Origin: Butyricicoccus pullicaecorum | GTDB lineage: Bacteria > Bacillota > Clostridia > Oscillospirales > Butyricicoccaceae | Direction: 5' to 3' | Length of the DNA: 64,000 nt | Assembly: GCA_018366195.1 (NCBI GenBank) | Contig: JAGZIN010000007.1 | Location: forward strand, 31,562-95,561 | Shown: positions 1 to 9,677 of the stretch, one piece after another | Layout of the letters: every line of letters starts with the position of its first letter | Numbering within the stretch: the first letter of the stretch is position 1 | Program-made: the position numbers and the translations under genes | Notes under the pieces: model-generated | Database searches by the model: none | Told to the model about the DNA's origin: nothing | The model's input: only the letters and a program-made list of their open reading frames with translations

Positions 1-352
1 CGGTCTGCCCTTTTTCATTCCAAGCCGAGATTTTATCCGCGAGCCGCTCACGGGCTGCCGCGCCAAACCGCGCAGTTCCCGTTCCGTGCTGACTATCTGT
101 CTCAAGCACCGAATACCCCTGCGACCGGTACCATGCTGCCCAGCGTCTGGTTTCCTCCGCATCTGCAAGGTCTGTACGGTTTAGGATGATCATGCGCGGC
201 TTTTCTCCGGCGATTTCGTCCATATCCGGATTGCGGCTGACCTGTGGAATTCGCGCATCTACCAGTTCACAAACCAAGTCGATATTTTTGAGATTTTCCA
301 GCATTTGCCGCCGCGTTTTCGCCATGTGCCCCGGATACCACTGTATATTCAT
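1..352 (-). CDS. rbgA: Ribosome biogenesis GTPase YlqF/RbgA, N-terminal part (cut by window edge)
   Basis: The reverse strand encodes the first ~117 residues of a protein opening with NIQWYPGHMAKTRR, the hallmark start of the YlqF/RbgA circularly permuted GTPase family. These proteins help mature the 50S subunit (uL16 incorporation in B. subtilis). The G4-like motif appears early, as LNRTDLAD at about residue 58, which fits the permuted order; G1 and G3 lie beyond the window. The start codon (ATG, 350-352) lies directly next to the lepB stop codon, so the two are surely co-transcribed. The order lepB-rbgA is common in Firmicutes. Confidence 0.93.
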   Translation of the reverse strand, partial: MNIQWYPGHMAKTRRQMLENLKNIDLVCELVDARIPQVSRNPDMDEIAGEKPRMIILNRTDLADAEETRRWAAWYRSQGYSVLETDSQHGTGTARFGAAARERLADKISAWNEKGQT

Positions 353-919
353 TTACTGAATTCCTCCAAATGAGTGAAATGGGAATATCACACCCAGCAC
401 ATGCCCGATGACATACTGTTCATCGACCAGACCAATCTGTGGGTCTCGGCTGTCGCTGGAGCGGTTGCGGTTGTCCCCCATCAGAAACAACTGTCCCTCC
501 GGCACGGTCAGCGGAAAGGCAGTGCCTTCTGCGGTATAAGTTGGCTCTTTGATATAAGGTTCGTCTAGCACCTCACCATTCACCATTACGTCGCCGGTTG
601 CAAAATTGATATCCACCGTGTCACCGCCGACTGCAATGATGCGCTTGACCAGCGGTCCATACTTCGATGACTGCTTGTTTACGACCACAACATCGCCGCG
701 GTCTGGGGTATATCCCAAATTGCTGACAATCATCATATCATGGTCGAGCAGCGTTGGCTCCATCGACCGTCCATCAACTGCAATCATGCGAAATAAAAAA
801 GTAAATATCACAACAACCAGAATCAGCGAGAACATGATAGATTCGCTCCAGTCGAACAGACTGGAGGAAAAACGTCCCTGCTGCTCCTCATTGCGTTCCG
901 ATGCCGCTTCCTGATTCAT
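353..919 (-). CDS. lepB: Signal peptidase I
   Basis: Type I signal peptidase that cleaves signal peptides at the outer face of the membrane. One N-terminal membrane segment (about residues 26-45) precedes the catalytic Ser in DGRSMEPT (Ser52) and the general-base Lys in VKRIIAVGGD (Lys92). Box E, GDNRNRSSDSRD, follows near residue 147. I chose the ATG at 919 rather than one ten codons upstream because AAGGGAGG stands 8 bases before it. It is 188 residues, normal for Gram-positive single-span enzymes. It lies between pcrA (153 bases upstream) and rbgA (no gap). The large fucosidase encoded nearby is one likely substrate; that link is inference. Confidence 0.95.
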   Translation of the reverse strand: MNQEAASERNEEQQGRFSSSLFDWSESIMFSLILVVVIFTFLFRMIAVDGRSMEPTLLDHDMMIVSNLGYTPDRGDVVVVNKQSSKYGPLVKRIIAVGGDTVDINFATGDVMVNGEVLDEPYIKEPTYTAEGTAFPLTVPEGQLFLMGDNRNRSSDSRDPQIGLVDEQYVIGHVLGVIFPFHSFGGIQ

Positions 920-1072
920 TCCATGTTCCTCCCTTAAATGGATTGACATACGCCTTTATTATAGTACGAAACCCTGTTATACGCAACCAAATCTTACAAT
1001 TTTTATTTACAGCCGCTGTACCGGCTCACAAACTTGGCACACAGGACTGTCCGGCGTCCGGTCAGTATCCTT

Positions 1073-3451
1073 TCATCGTTTTCTCATGAATGGTGCGGCA
1101 GATTTTGCCATGAGCCGCTTGGTTCCCTTTTCTGCAAATGCAATTTCGAGAAGCTGGTCACCACCCATCGGCTTGGCTTCGGTAATCATACCTGCACCAA
1201 ATACCTTGTGTACAACTTGCTCTCCGACAGCAAACGATACCGCCGGTGCCGCAGACGTGCTGAGCGCAGAGGGCGAACGATAGCTTGGATTCACGCGCCG
1301 TTCGGTTGATGTCTGACTCCCAATTTCTGACAGCTGCTGACCGCGTGACAGATTGGAGTCCAGCAAAGACTCTGGTATTTCCTGCAAAAATCTGGAAGGA
1401 CGGGCGTAGCGTGTTTGACCATACATGAGCCGCCGTTCCGCGCAGGTCAGATACAGCTGTTCCTTTGCCCGTGTCACTGCTACATAGCAAAGGCGGCGCT
1501 CCTCCTCAATGTCTTCCTCATTGTCCTCTACCCGAAAGCTTGGAAACAATCCGTCCTCCATTCCACACAAAAAGACAACCGGAAACTCCAGTCCTTTCGC
1601 CGCGTGCATGGTCATGAGCATGACAGTGTCCTCAGTATCTGCTTGTTTGTCCGCATCGGTATAGAGTGCCATTTCCTCCAAAAATCCAGACAGGGTCGGC
1701 TCCTCACTTCCTTCCTCATAGGAAACGATGTTGGACTTCAACTCCATGATATTCTCCAATCGGGAGCGGGATTCTGCGTCGTTTTTGTTTTCGAGCATCT
1801 CCTGATATCCGGTCAAATCCAGCATGGCTTCATAGAACACAGGCAAGGATACCTCGTCCAGCAATTTGCGAAGCGCTGCAATCATCTGCGCAAACTGCTT
1901 CATGGCATTGGCACTGCGCCCCAGCTCACTGTATTCGTCCGCATGCTGCACCACAGAAAAGAGCGAGATGCCCTGCTGCTCCGCCAGCTGTTCTGCCAGC
2001 TCCACCGAACGGGTACCGATTTTACGCGCAGGCACATTGATGATTCGTTTGAGCCGCAGCGTATCGTTTGGGTTCTCAATCACCCATAAATAGGCAAACA
2101 TATCCCGAATTTCCGCACGGCTGAAGAAGTCGCGTCCCCGATAAATCTGATACGGGACAGAATGTCTGCGAAAGGCAGATTCTACCGCATTCGACAACAC
2201 ATTATTGCGGTACAAAACAGCAAAATCTCTCCATTTTTTTCCCTGCTGTACGCCCTCCAGCACATGACGCACAATATATTCCGCCTCATTCTCCTGTGTA
2301 TCCGAACGATGCAGCTTGATTTTGCAGCCGCCGGTCTGCTCCGTCCAAAGCTCCTTTCCCTTTCGGTTCTGATTGTTTCGAATCATTTCATTTGCGGCGT
2401 TCAAAATGACATCGGTTGAGCGGTAATTCTGTTCCAGACGAATGACCCGCGTATTTTGATACTGCTGCTCAAACTCCAGAATATTCCGAAGCGTTGCCCC
2501 TCGGAACTTATAAATAGACTGGTCATCATCACCAACCACACAGATATTTTGGTATCCACCTGCAAGCAGCGCAGTCAGGACATACTGTGCATGGTTGGTA
2601 TCCTGATATTCGTCTACCAAAACATAGCGGAACTTCTGCTGATAGTGCTCCAAAATATCCGCATGCTCCCGCAGAAGCTGAATGGTCTTGAGAATGATGT
2701 CATCGAAATCCAGTGCATTGTTCGCCCGCATTTCCTTTTCATATAGCGCATACAGCTCCGCGATTCGCCCCATATAATACTCGCCGCGCCGCTCTACCTC
2801 AAAGGTGCGCGGTGTAATCAGGTTATCCTTAGCGCGGCTGATTTCCTGCATCACCTTACGCGGTTCAAATACCTTATCGTCCAGTTTCAGCTTGCGAATC
2901 AACTCGGTTATCACACGCTTTTTATCATCTTCATCATAGATGGTAAATGTACGGCTGTAACCAAGGCGCTCGATATCCCGACGCAGAATCCGCAGGCAGC
3001 AGGTATGAAAGGTATGTGCCCAAATCATTGCGGCATCAGCCTGCCCCACCGCACTGGTCAGGCGGTCCTTCAGCTCCTTTGCCGCCTTGTTGGTAAAGGT
3101 AATGGCAACAATCTGCCACGGCTTCACCGGTTCGACGGCACACAGCTGCATGGCACGTTCCCGATGCTCCGGGACAGGATTTGACAGATAATCTGCCAAA
3201 AACGCCAAATCCTCCATACCCGCTCCCGACGTTGCATACGGACTGTCATACCCGTGCCCAAAACGCAAAATATTGATGATGCGATGAATGAGTACGCTGG
3301 TCTTTCCGCTTCCTGCACCCGCCAGCACAAGCAGCGGTCCTTCCGTACAGAAAACCGCCTCCCGCTGCCGGTCATTGAGGCGGGAAAACACCTGCTCAAT
3401 GACGCTCCGCCGAATCGCCGCAAATTGTATATCGAATTTCGTAGGTTCCAT
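1073..3451 (-). CDS. pcrA: ATP-dependent DNA helicase PcrA/UvrD
   Basis: Superfamily 1A 3'-5' helicase for nucleotide excision repair and clearing of recombination or transcription intermediates. Motifs in order: Q motif with LNDRQREAV, Walker A GAGSGKT (Lys50), motif Ia ITFTNKAAKE, DEYQDTN, GDDDQSIYKFRGA, QNYRS, TMHAAKGLEFP and VAVTRAKEQLYL. The C-terminus carries the PcrA Tudor-like segment (GEQVVHKVFGAGMI...). A stretch of about 55 residues between motifs I and Ia (near residues 60-115) is absent from the Bacillus enzyme; from memory, clostridial homologues have similar inserts. The ATG at 3451 follows GAGAGGAT at 7 bases; a GTG six codons upstream overlaps that ribosome site, so I rejected it. 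Confidence 0.95.
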   Translation of the reverse strand: MEPTKFDIQFAAIRRSVIEQVFSRLNDRQREAVFCTEGPLLVLAGAGSGKTSVLIHRIINILRFGHGYDSPYATSGAGMEDLAFLADYLSNPVPEHRERAMQLCAVEPVKPWQIVAITFTNKAAKELKDRLTSAVGQADAAMIWAHTFHTCCLRILRRDIERLGYSRTFTIYDEDDKKRVITELIRKLKLDDKVFEPRKVMQEISRAKDNLITPRTFEVERRGEYYMGRIAELYALYEKEMRANNALDFDDIILKTIQLLREHADILEHYQQKFRYVLVDEYQDTNHAQYVLTALLAGGYQNICVVGDDDQSIYKFRGATLRNILEFEQQYQNTRVIRLEQNYRSTDVILNAANEMIRNNQNRKGKELWTEQTGGCKIKLHRSDTQENEAEYIVRHVLEGVQQGKKWRDFAVLYRNNVLSNAVESAFRRHSVPYQIYRGRDFFSRAEIRDMFAYLWVIENPNDTLRLKRIINVPARKIGTRSVELAEQLAEQQGISLFSVVQHADEYSELGRSANAMKQFAQMIAALRKLLDEVSLPVFYEAMLDLTGYQEMLENKNDAESRSRLENIMELKSNIVSYEEGSEEPTLSGFLEEMALYTDADKQADTEDTVMLMTMHAAKGLEFPVVFLCGMEDGLFPSFRVEDNEEDIEEERRLCYVAVTRAKEQLYLTCAERRLMYGQTRYARPSRFLQEIPESLLDSNLSRGQQLSEIGSQTSTERRVNPSYRSPSALSTSAAPAVSFAVGEQVVHKVFGAGMITEAKPMGGDQLLEIAFAEKGTKRLMAKSAAPFMRKR

Positions 3452-3477
3452 TTTGGTATCCTCTCTCACATAAACTA

Positions 3478-3497
3478 AATCACACGTCTTTGTGATT
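3478..3497. repeat. Dyad AATCACA-N6-TGTGATT in the pcrA leader
   Basis: A perfect 7-base inverted repeat with a 6-base spacer lies just downstream of the predicted pcrA transcription start and upstream of its ribosome site. A looser copy with the same TCACA/TGTGA ends lies at 3593-3623 between the divergent pcrA and fucosidase genes. It could be an operator or a 5'-UTR hairpin. Confidence 0.5.
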
Positions 3498-3510
3498 CCA
3501 TGTATATAGA

Positions 3511-3519
3511 ATTATATCA
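3511..3519 (-). promoter_or_regulatory. pcrA promoter, extended -10
   Basis: On the reverse strand TGATATAAT gives an extended -10 (TG-N-TATAAT) about 60 bases before the pcrA start. No good -35 is present at 17 bases, as is usual for extended -10 promoters. Confidence 0.5.
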
Positions 3520-3631
3520 TATCTACCCTTATTTTTTAAGCCCAATTTCATCCCACTCCGCATTGCCGCAAGCTGTCACAGCATCAGCATACATCACAAA
3601 AAAGTCATGTTTTTTTGTGTGATATCTCCAA

Positions 3632-3661
3632 TTGTTTTCAGCAATTATGTGGTAATATAAT
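3632..3661 (+). promoter_or_regulatory. Candidate sigma-A promoter of the fucosidase gene
   Basis: TTGTTT and TATAAT are separated by 18 bases, about 120 bases before the start codon of the large fucosidase. The rest of the 328-base gap (3452-3779) holds the pcrA promoter and two dyads but no coding sequence I can support. Confidence 0.45.
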
Positions 3662-3779
3662 AATTTATATACAAACAAATGGTTTGTCTGCCAAACATTC
3701 TATGGCACCGCACCCCTTTTACAGCAGTATGTAAAGAAGTGTATCATACACTTCAAATAAGAAGTAGAGGAAGAAAACG

Positions 3780-6700
3780 ATGAAAAAGCTGATTTCTTTA
3801 TTACTGACCGCCGCATTGCTGTGGAGCATGGTTCCTATGACTGCGCTTACAGCCCATGCGCAAACCCCGCCGGCAGCCGCACCGGCACCAAACACAGAGC
3901 CAAAGCTCTGGTATGACGAACCGGCCGCCAACACCTACGAGGGCTGGGAAACCCAATCCCTGCCCATTGGCAACAGCTCCATAGGCGGCAATGTATTCGG
4001 GCGCTATGACACCGAACGCGTAACGCTGAACGAAAAAACCTTCTGGACCGGTGGTCCCAGCTCCAGCCGCCCCAACTATATGGGAGGCAATCTACCCGAC
4101 AAGGGACGAGACGGCGCCGCTCTGAAGGAAATTCAGGATTTGTTCCTTGCTGGTAAAACTGCCGAAGGCAGTGCCCAGATGGACCGTGACCTTATCGGAA
4201 CGCAAGACGGCTACGGTGGTTATCAAATGTTTGGAAATCTATATCTGGACTTCCATCACACCGACGTTTCCAACTATAAACGAGAGCTTCAAATCATGAA
4301 CGGTCTTGCCACAGTAGATTATGACATGGCACAGACACATTATTCCCGAGAATATCTGACCAGCTTCCACGACAACGTCATGGCTATCCACCTGACTGCC
4401 GAGGGCGCAGACACCTTAGATTTTTCCATTCGTCTGGAGCCGGAAAACACCGACCCCGCACGCCGAACCTTCACCATCACAGCTGATGATTCCTCTCTCA
4501 CGCTGGCAGGCGCTCTCGATGACAACCAGTTGAAATTCCATGCTTACTTGAAAGTCCTAATTGCAGGGGAAGGCACCTCCTCCGTACAAAACAGCAATCA
4601 GCTGCATATTCGCAACGCAAGCGATGTCACGCTTCTTCTCTCGATGGCAACCGACTATAAAAATGTTTTTGATACCTATCGCACCGGTGAAAGCGATGAC
4701 GAACTGGCTGCCCGCGTCAAGGCTGTCGTTGAACGTGCCGCACAAAAGGATTATGCTTCCCTGCGTCAGGCGCACATCGCAGATATCTCCTCTCTGATGC
4801 GTCGGGTTCATCTGGATTTGGACGCATCAGCTCCGGATATGCCCACTGATGATATGCTGCGCGCTTATCAGCGTGATGGTTTGGAGCAGTCCGAAAAAAA
4901 CTATCTTGAAACCGTGCTGTATCAATTTGGACGTTATTTATTGATTTCCTCCTCTCGCGGCGACACCCTGCCCGCAAACTTACAAGGGCTATGGGCGGGA
5001 AAAAACGGAAATATGTGGGCTTCTGACTATCACATGAATGTCAATCTCCAAATGAATTATTGGCCTGCCTACTCCGGCAATCTGGTCGAATGTGCCCTTC
5101 CCCTCATCGACTATATAGATAGCCTTCGAGAGCCCGGACGTGTCACTGCCAAGGTTTACTTCGGGGTCGAATCCTCCCAAGAAAATCCAGAAAACGGATT
5201 TACTGTGCACACACAAAATACACCGTTTGGCTGGACTTGTCCGGGTTGGGACGTAAAATGGGGCTGGTCTCCCGCTGCCGCCCCGTGGATTCTGCAAAAT
5301 TGCTGGGAATACTATGAATATACCGGTGATTTGGAATTCATGAAAGAAAAGATTTATCCCATGCTCAAAGAGGAAACCATTTTCTATGCCCAAATCATGC
5401 GCCAAGATGAAAACGGAAAGTGGCTCTCCACGCCTGCCTATTCTCCAGAGCATGGTCCCCGCACAAACGGCAATACCTATGAGCAGTCTTTGATTTGGCA
5501 GCTGTTTACCGATACCATCGCTGCTGCAAAACTCGTCGGGGAAGACCCCCAGCTGATTGCGCATTGGCAGGAGATTCTGGACAATCTGCGCACCCCGATT
5601 GAAGTGGGTACAGACGGACAGGTAAAAGAATGGTATCACGAAACTACTTTGGACAGCATGAAGCAGGAAGAGTCTCAAGGCTATGAGCATCGCCATATTT
5701 CTCACATGCTCGGTCTGTTCCCGGGCGATTTGATTTCTGAAGAAACACCAGATTGGTTCCAGGCGGCTCGCGTCTCGATGGAAAACCGCGTAGACAAATC
5801 AACCGGTTGGGCCATGGGTCAGCGCATCAACACATGGGCACGTCTTGGGGACGGCAACAAAGCCTATGAGCTCATCAATATTCTCATGAAACATGGTATC
5901 CTCAGCAACCTCTGGGATACACACCCACCCTTCCAAATTGATGGAAATTTCGGCTATACCGCCGGCGTGAATGAAATGCTGGTGCAGAGCAATATGGGGT
6001 ATCTCAATATCCTGCCCGCACTTCCCGACGCATGGGAGCATGGCTCCATTGACGGTATCCTCGCCCGCGGCAATTTTGAACTTGGCATTGATTGGTATCA
6101 GCACAAAGCCGCTGAAATTCGTATCCTCTCCCACAACGGCGGTCCTGCAACCGTGCAGTTTGCTCCCGGTTCCTCCTACACCATCGAGGACAGCTATGGA
6201 AATGTGATTCCGGCTTCTCCGGTATCCGGAACAAAGAACCGTATCACATTCGATACCCTTGCCGGACGCACCTACATCATTCGAAATACGCTTCCGCTCG
6301 GAATCCCGTCCGGTCTTTCTGCCGCACGGGTTGACAACCACACCATAGACCTTACCTGGAAGCCTCTGTACGGTGCGCAGCAATACAACATCTATCGCAG
6401 CGTCAACGATGGTGAACCCCTTCTGATTGCCGCAGATATCACAGATACCAAGTTCCGAGATACCACAGCATACGCTTCCACCACACATGATGTGTTCCAT
6501 TACAGTGTTTCCGCCATAGAACGGAGCGGAACGGAAGGAGAGCAATCCGAACCTGTAACCGTTGCGTCCCGTGCAGAATTTTCCGTAGATGGTGCGGATT
6601 CTGCGGTCAAAAAAACCGGTGAGTGGCATGAAAATAATGAGGAAGGACATCACGCACAGACCAACAACTTCTCTTGGCATGCAGGTGATACCGCAGAGCT

Positions 6701-8867
6701 TACCTTTACCGGCAACGGTATTGCAGTTTATACCCTTGCCAAACCCAATTATAACGGCTTCTATGTCTATATAGATGACAAAAAGCAAGGTGACTGGCAC
6801 TCTGCCTATGCCGCAGCCGAAACCCCCAATCATTTGATTTACAGCAACATGACACTTCCTTACGGGACACATACCATTCGTTTGGAGGTCATGGACCAAA
6901 TTATTCCCGGCAGTGCGCCCACGGTCAAAGATTCCAGTGTCTCTCTGGATTACTTCAAGGTATATCAAAAACCAGATTCCCCCATGGAATCTGTCGATGT
7001 CACATCACCAAGCGGAGTCACCGTGCTCTGTCACACTGGTCAGCAGCTTCAGCTTGCAGCTGACATATCTCCCGCAGATGCCCCCAACACCGCAGTACAA
7101 TGGAGCCTGACCGAACCAGACGGAGCAAGCACTACATTGGCTGAAATTGATGAAAATGGTATGGTTACGGTGACAGGAGAAGGCAGCGGTACACTTGTGG
7201 CAACCGCAGCATCGGTATTCGACCCAGACTGCAAAAACACCATGGAACTGGATTTGCAGATAACTGAGCAAGGGGCAAAAAAAGCTGAGCTTTTGGAGTG
7301 CTTGAATCGTGCCGCATTGCTATTGGAAGATGACTTTGATGCAGCAGGGTGGAAAACATTCACAGCCGCCCGACAACAAGCCGTCCAGTGCGCCAATCAA
7401 AAGGACGCCAATGAGAAGGATATCTCTGCGGCAAAGACAGCACTGGAACAGAGCATGGCAAACAAAACCATACAGCGGCAGCTCGTCAAATTAAAGCTCA
7501 ACATCGGTTCCCTTGATATGAGTGTGGGTATGACGCAACCGATACAGGTCACAGCTTTTTATAATCGCGGCGTACCTGTCAACTGCACAGCAAATGCAGA
7601 TATCACCTTTGATTCCGACCGAATCACCATCTCTGATGATGGTATGCTCCAAGCGCAATCTGCTGGCACAGTGGTTCTTTCCGCTCAATACGAGGACAAA
7701 CAAGCAGAAGCGATTGTCCATGTCGCAGGCAATCCCAATGGCAGACTGCTGGTGACGAGCACCTCTGGCGGTACCGTAGAGCGAAATATACAGCCCCCCT
7801 ATTTCCACGGACAATCTATCAATTTGACTGCAATCCCCCAACCAGGCTATACCTTCCAGTATTGGCAGCTTGATGACATCACAACACCGGAAAATCCGAT
7901 TGCCGTGCAGATTGGGCAGCATGCAAAGGCACAAGCCGTGTTTATCCGAGAGCATGCTTCAGGCGGGGGAAGCAGCGGTGGCAGCAGCAACGGCAGTAGC
8001 GGCAGCAGCAAAGATGAAGATACATCGGTTGCAGAAATTACGCTCAATCACGAGCATATCACACTCCAAAAAGGACAAAGTATGACCTTATCGGCAGCGA
8101 TTCGCCCCAAGCAGGCAGCCCATCGAAGAATTTCTTGGTCTACCTCTGATTCTGCCATAGCGCAGGTCAAGGACGGACTGGTAACTGCAAAAAGCGCCGG
8201 CACTGCCCAAATTACCGCCCGTGCAGGCTCAAAAACCGACACCTGTACCGTTACCGTGCTGCAAGACACGCTTCCAAAACTATGGTCTTTCACAGATGTT
8301 CCAGCAAACCAATGGTATTATGAAAGCGTGAAAAAAGCATGGGAATCTGGTCTGATTGACGGAGTGAGCACAAGTCGATTTGAGCCAAACAGCATGTTGA
8401 CCGTAGCAGAAGCCATCAAGCTTGCTGCTGCGCTGCATCAGCTCGACACACAAAAGGAGGTCACACTTCGCTCCACAAATGCTGAGCTATGGTATCTTCC
8501 TTATCTCTCCTATGCAGTAGAGCAAGGAATTCTTGACAATTCTTACACGCAGTATACCACAGAACAGATGAATACCATGATTTCACGCACAGAATTTGTG
8601 AAAATATTCCATGGCGCAATGAGTCATTATGCAATCATCAACTCCATTCCAGACAACAGCCTGCCTGATGTAAAGGCAGACAGTAAGAATGCAGCAGAAA
8701 TCTATGACTTTTTCCGTGCAGGTATTCTGGTCGGCTGCAATGAGGCGGGTGCCTTCCTGCCGAACAGCAATATCAAGCGCAGTGAGGTTGCAGCCATTCT
8801 AATCCGCATGTTTGATGCCACAGCAAGACAAACCATTGTCCCCCCATCGCCTTCATCACATGCGTGA
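3780..8867 (+). CDS. Secreted S-layer-anchored GH95 alpha-L-fucosidase, multidomain
   Basis: A 1695-residue exported enzyme. Residues 1-28 are a signal peptide (MKKLISLLLTAALLW, cleavage near AHAQ). Residues ~38-840 form a glycoside hydrolase family 95 module (1,2-alpha-L-fucosidase or a related alpha-galactosidase). Candidate catalytic residues by family resemblance are Asn420 and Asn422 in HMNVNLQMNYWPA, Glu557 in YSPEHGP and Asp721 in QIDGNFGY. Then come an Fn3-like domain (~841-930), a carbohydrate-binding-like beta domain (~930-1063), a Big2-like Ig domain (~1073-1160), a FIVAR-like helical segment (~1165-1230), another Ig-like domain, an InlB-type repeat (~1319-1390), a Gly/Ser linker (~1394-1410), a second Big2 (~1417-1495) and three S-layer homology repeats (~1500-1677). 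The SLH repeats should bind pyruvylated wall polymer, so it likely works on mucin or milk glycans at the cell surface. GAGGA lies 8 bases before the ATG. Confidence 0.9.
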   Translation: MKKLISLLLTAALLWSMVPMTALTAHAQTPPAAAPAPNTEPKLWYDEPAANTYEGWETQSLPIGNSSIGGNVFGRYDTERVTLNEKTFWTGGPSSSRPNYMGGNLPDKGRDGAALKEIQDLFLAGKTAEGSAQMDRDLIGTQDGYGGYQMFGNLYLDFHHTDVSNYKRELQIMNGLATVDYDMAQTHYSREYLTSFHDNVMAIHLTAEGADTLDFSIRLEPENTDPARRTFTITADDSSLTLAGALDDNQLKFHAYLKVLIAGEGTSSVQNSNQLHIRNASDVTLLLSMATDYKNVFDTYRTGESDDELAARVKAVVERAAQKDYASLRQAHIADISSLMRRVHLDLDASAPDMPTDDMLRAYQRDGLEQSEKNYLETVLYQFGRYLLISSSRGDTLPANLQGLWAGKNGNMWASDYHMNVNLQMNYWPAYSGNLVECALPLIDYIDSLREPGRVTAKVYFGVESSQENPENGFTVHTQNTPFGWTCPGWDVKWGWSPAAAPWILQNCWEYYEYTGDLEFMKEKIYPMLKEETIFYAQIMRQDENGKWLSTPAYSPEHGPRTNGNTYEQSLIWQLFTDTIAAAKLVGEDPQLIAHWQEILDNLRTPIEVGTDGQVKEWYHETTLDSMKQEESQGYEHRHISHMLGLFPGDLISEETPDWFQAARVSMENRVDKSTGWAMGQRINTWARLGDGNKAYELINILMKHGILSNLWDTHPPFQIDGNFGYTAGVNEMLVQSNMGYLNILPALPDAWEHGSIDGILARGNFELGIDWYQHKAAEIRILSHNGGPATVQFAPGSSYTIEDSYGNVIPASPVSGTKNRITFDTLAGRTYIIRNTLPLGIPSGLSAARVDNHTIDLTWKPLYGAQQYNIYRSVNDGEPLLIAADITDTKFRDTTAYASTTHDVFHYSVSAIERSGTEGEQSEPVTVASRAEFSVDGADSAVKKTGEWHENNEEGHHAQTNNFSWHAGDTAELTFTGNGIAVYTLAKPNYNGFYVYIDDKKQGDWHSAYAAAETPNHLIYSNMTLPYGTHTIRLEVMDQIIPGSAPTVKDSSVSLDYFKVYQKPDSPMESVDVTSPSGVTVLCHTGQQLQLAADISPADAPNTAVQWSLTEPDGASTTLAEIDENGMVTVTGEGSGTLVATAASVFDPDCKNTMELDLQITEQGAKKAELLECLNRAALLLEDDFDAAGWKTFTAARQQAVQCANQKDANEKDISAAKTALEQSMANKTIQRQLVKLKLNIGSLDMSVGMTQPIQVTAFYNRGVPVNCTANADITFDSDRITISDDGMLQAQSAGTVVLSAQYEDKQAEAIVHVAGNPNGRLLVTSTSGGTVERNIQPPYFHGQSINLTAIPQPGYTFQYWQLDDITTPENPIAVQIGQHAKAQAVFIREHASGGGSSGGSSNGSSGSSKDEDTSVAEITLNHEHITLQKGQSMTLSAAIRPKQAAHRRISWSTSDSAIAQVKDGLVTAKSAGTAQITARAGSKTDTCTVTVLQDTLPKLWSFTDVPANQWYYESVKKAWESGLIDGVSTSRFEPNSMLTVAEAIKLAAALHQLDTQKEVTLRSTNAELWYLPYLSYAVEQGILDNSYTQYTTEQMNTMISRTEFVKIFHGAMSHYAIINSIPDNSLPDVKADSKNAAEIYDFFRAGILVGCNEAGAFLPNSNIKRSEVAAILIRMFDATARQTIVPPSPSSHA

Positions 8868-8891
8868 TGTAAGTATCCATTTTCACAGAAC

Positions 8892-8936
8892 AAAACACCC
8901 GAAACCGTACATAAATGTGCGGTTTCGGGTGTTTTT
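8892..8936. terminator. Bidirectional intrinsic terminator
   Basis: A 16-base stem (AAAACACCCGAAACCG and its complement) around a 12-base loop, followed by T-rich sequence on both strands. It serves the fucosidase gene on the plus strand and sigF on the minus strand. Confidence 0.85.
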
Positions 8937-9005
8937 GTCAATCTACCGATTTTGGCGCTGACGCATTGAATTCCCATTGTTTTCCAACAGCCTCAGCCCC
9001 TCCTG

Positions 9006-9677
9006 TTATCCATCTGCGAGTTCCTTTCGCAAGTACAAGACCGCCTGACGCTCTAATCTGGAAATCTGAACCTGTGATACCCCCAAAACGCGCGCTATTT
9101 GCTGCTGCGTCATCTCGTGCAGATATCGCATGGAAATCACCTGTGCAAGGCGCTCCGGCAGCTGGGCAACGGCTTGCCTGAGGGACAGCGTTGTTGTCAC
9201 CTCCTCCTCAATCCCGCTGCTCCCTGTCAGGCAATCCATCAGACACATCTCCTGTTCTCCAACAGGCGCTTCCAAGGACTGCACCGGTGCACTCGACTGC
9301 ACGGCGGCTGCCGCTTCTTCGATGGACAATCCGGCGCGTCCCGCAAGCTCAGAAATCGTCACAGGACGTCCCAACTCGGACTCCATACGTTCTTGTAAGC
9401 GCTGCAAGTGATAGGCACGCTCCTGTATCACACGTCCCACCTTGACCGCACCATCATCGCGCAAAAAACGGCGAATCTCTCCGGCAATTTTGGGGACGGC
9501 GTATGTAGAAAACTGTGTCCCATAGGCAGGGTCATAGCCGCGCGCTGCCTTGATGAGTCCAATGCAGGCAAGCTGATATAGGTCCTCCTCCTCCACACCG
9601 CGTCCGCGATACCGTTGGACAATGCTCCAAACCAGTCCCTGATGCTGGCAAAGCAGCTCTGCTTCCTGCTGCTCCAT
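9006..9677 (-). CDS. sigF: Sporulation sigma factor SigF
   Basis: Sigma-70 family factor of 223 residues, the size of forespore sigma-F. Region 2 reads GLVWSIVQRYRGRG...LYQLACIGLIKAARGYDP...FSTYAVPKIAGEIRRFLRDDG; region 3 follows (PVTISELAGRAGLS). Region 4 ends with a helix-turn-helix, TQQQIARVLGVSQVQISRLE. In other spore formers SigF starts the forespore programme after asymmetric septation. It is the third gene of the canonical spoIIA operon: its ATG overlaps the spoIIAB stop (TGATG), which implies translational coupling, and GGAGAG lies 8 bases upstream. Gene order rather than sequence alone separates it from SigG. Confidence 0.95.
   Translation of the reverse strand: MEQQEAELLCQHQGLVWSIVQRYRGRGVEEEDLYQLACIGLIKAARGYDPAYGTQFSTYAVPKIAGEIRRFLRDDGAVKVGRVIQERAYHLQRLQERMESELGRPVTISELAGRAGLSIEEAAAAVQSSAPVQSLEAPVGEQEMCLMDCLTGSSGIEEEVTTTLSLRQAVAQLPERLAQVISMRYLHEMTQQQIARVLGVSQVQISRLERQAVLYLRKELADG

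Noticed and set aside
1045..1066. Dyad ACTG-CCGG/CCGG-CAGT after pcrA as a terminator
   Set aside because: Short, with a central mismatch and no T tract; not enough to call.
5799..6968. Open frame of about 390 codons on the minus strand inside the fucosidase gene
   Set aside because: No ribosome site and no recognisable domain; the plus strand reads as the GH95, Fn3 and binding domains.
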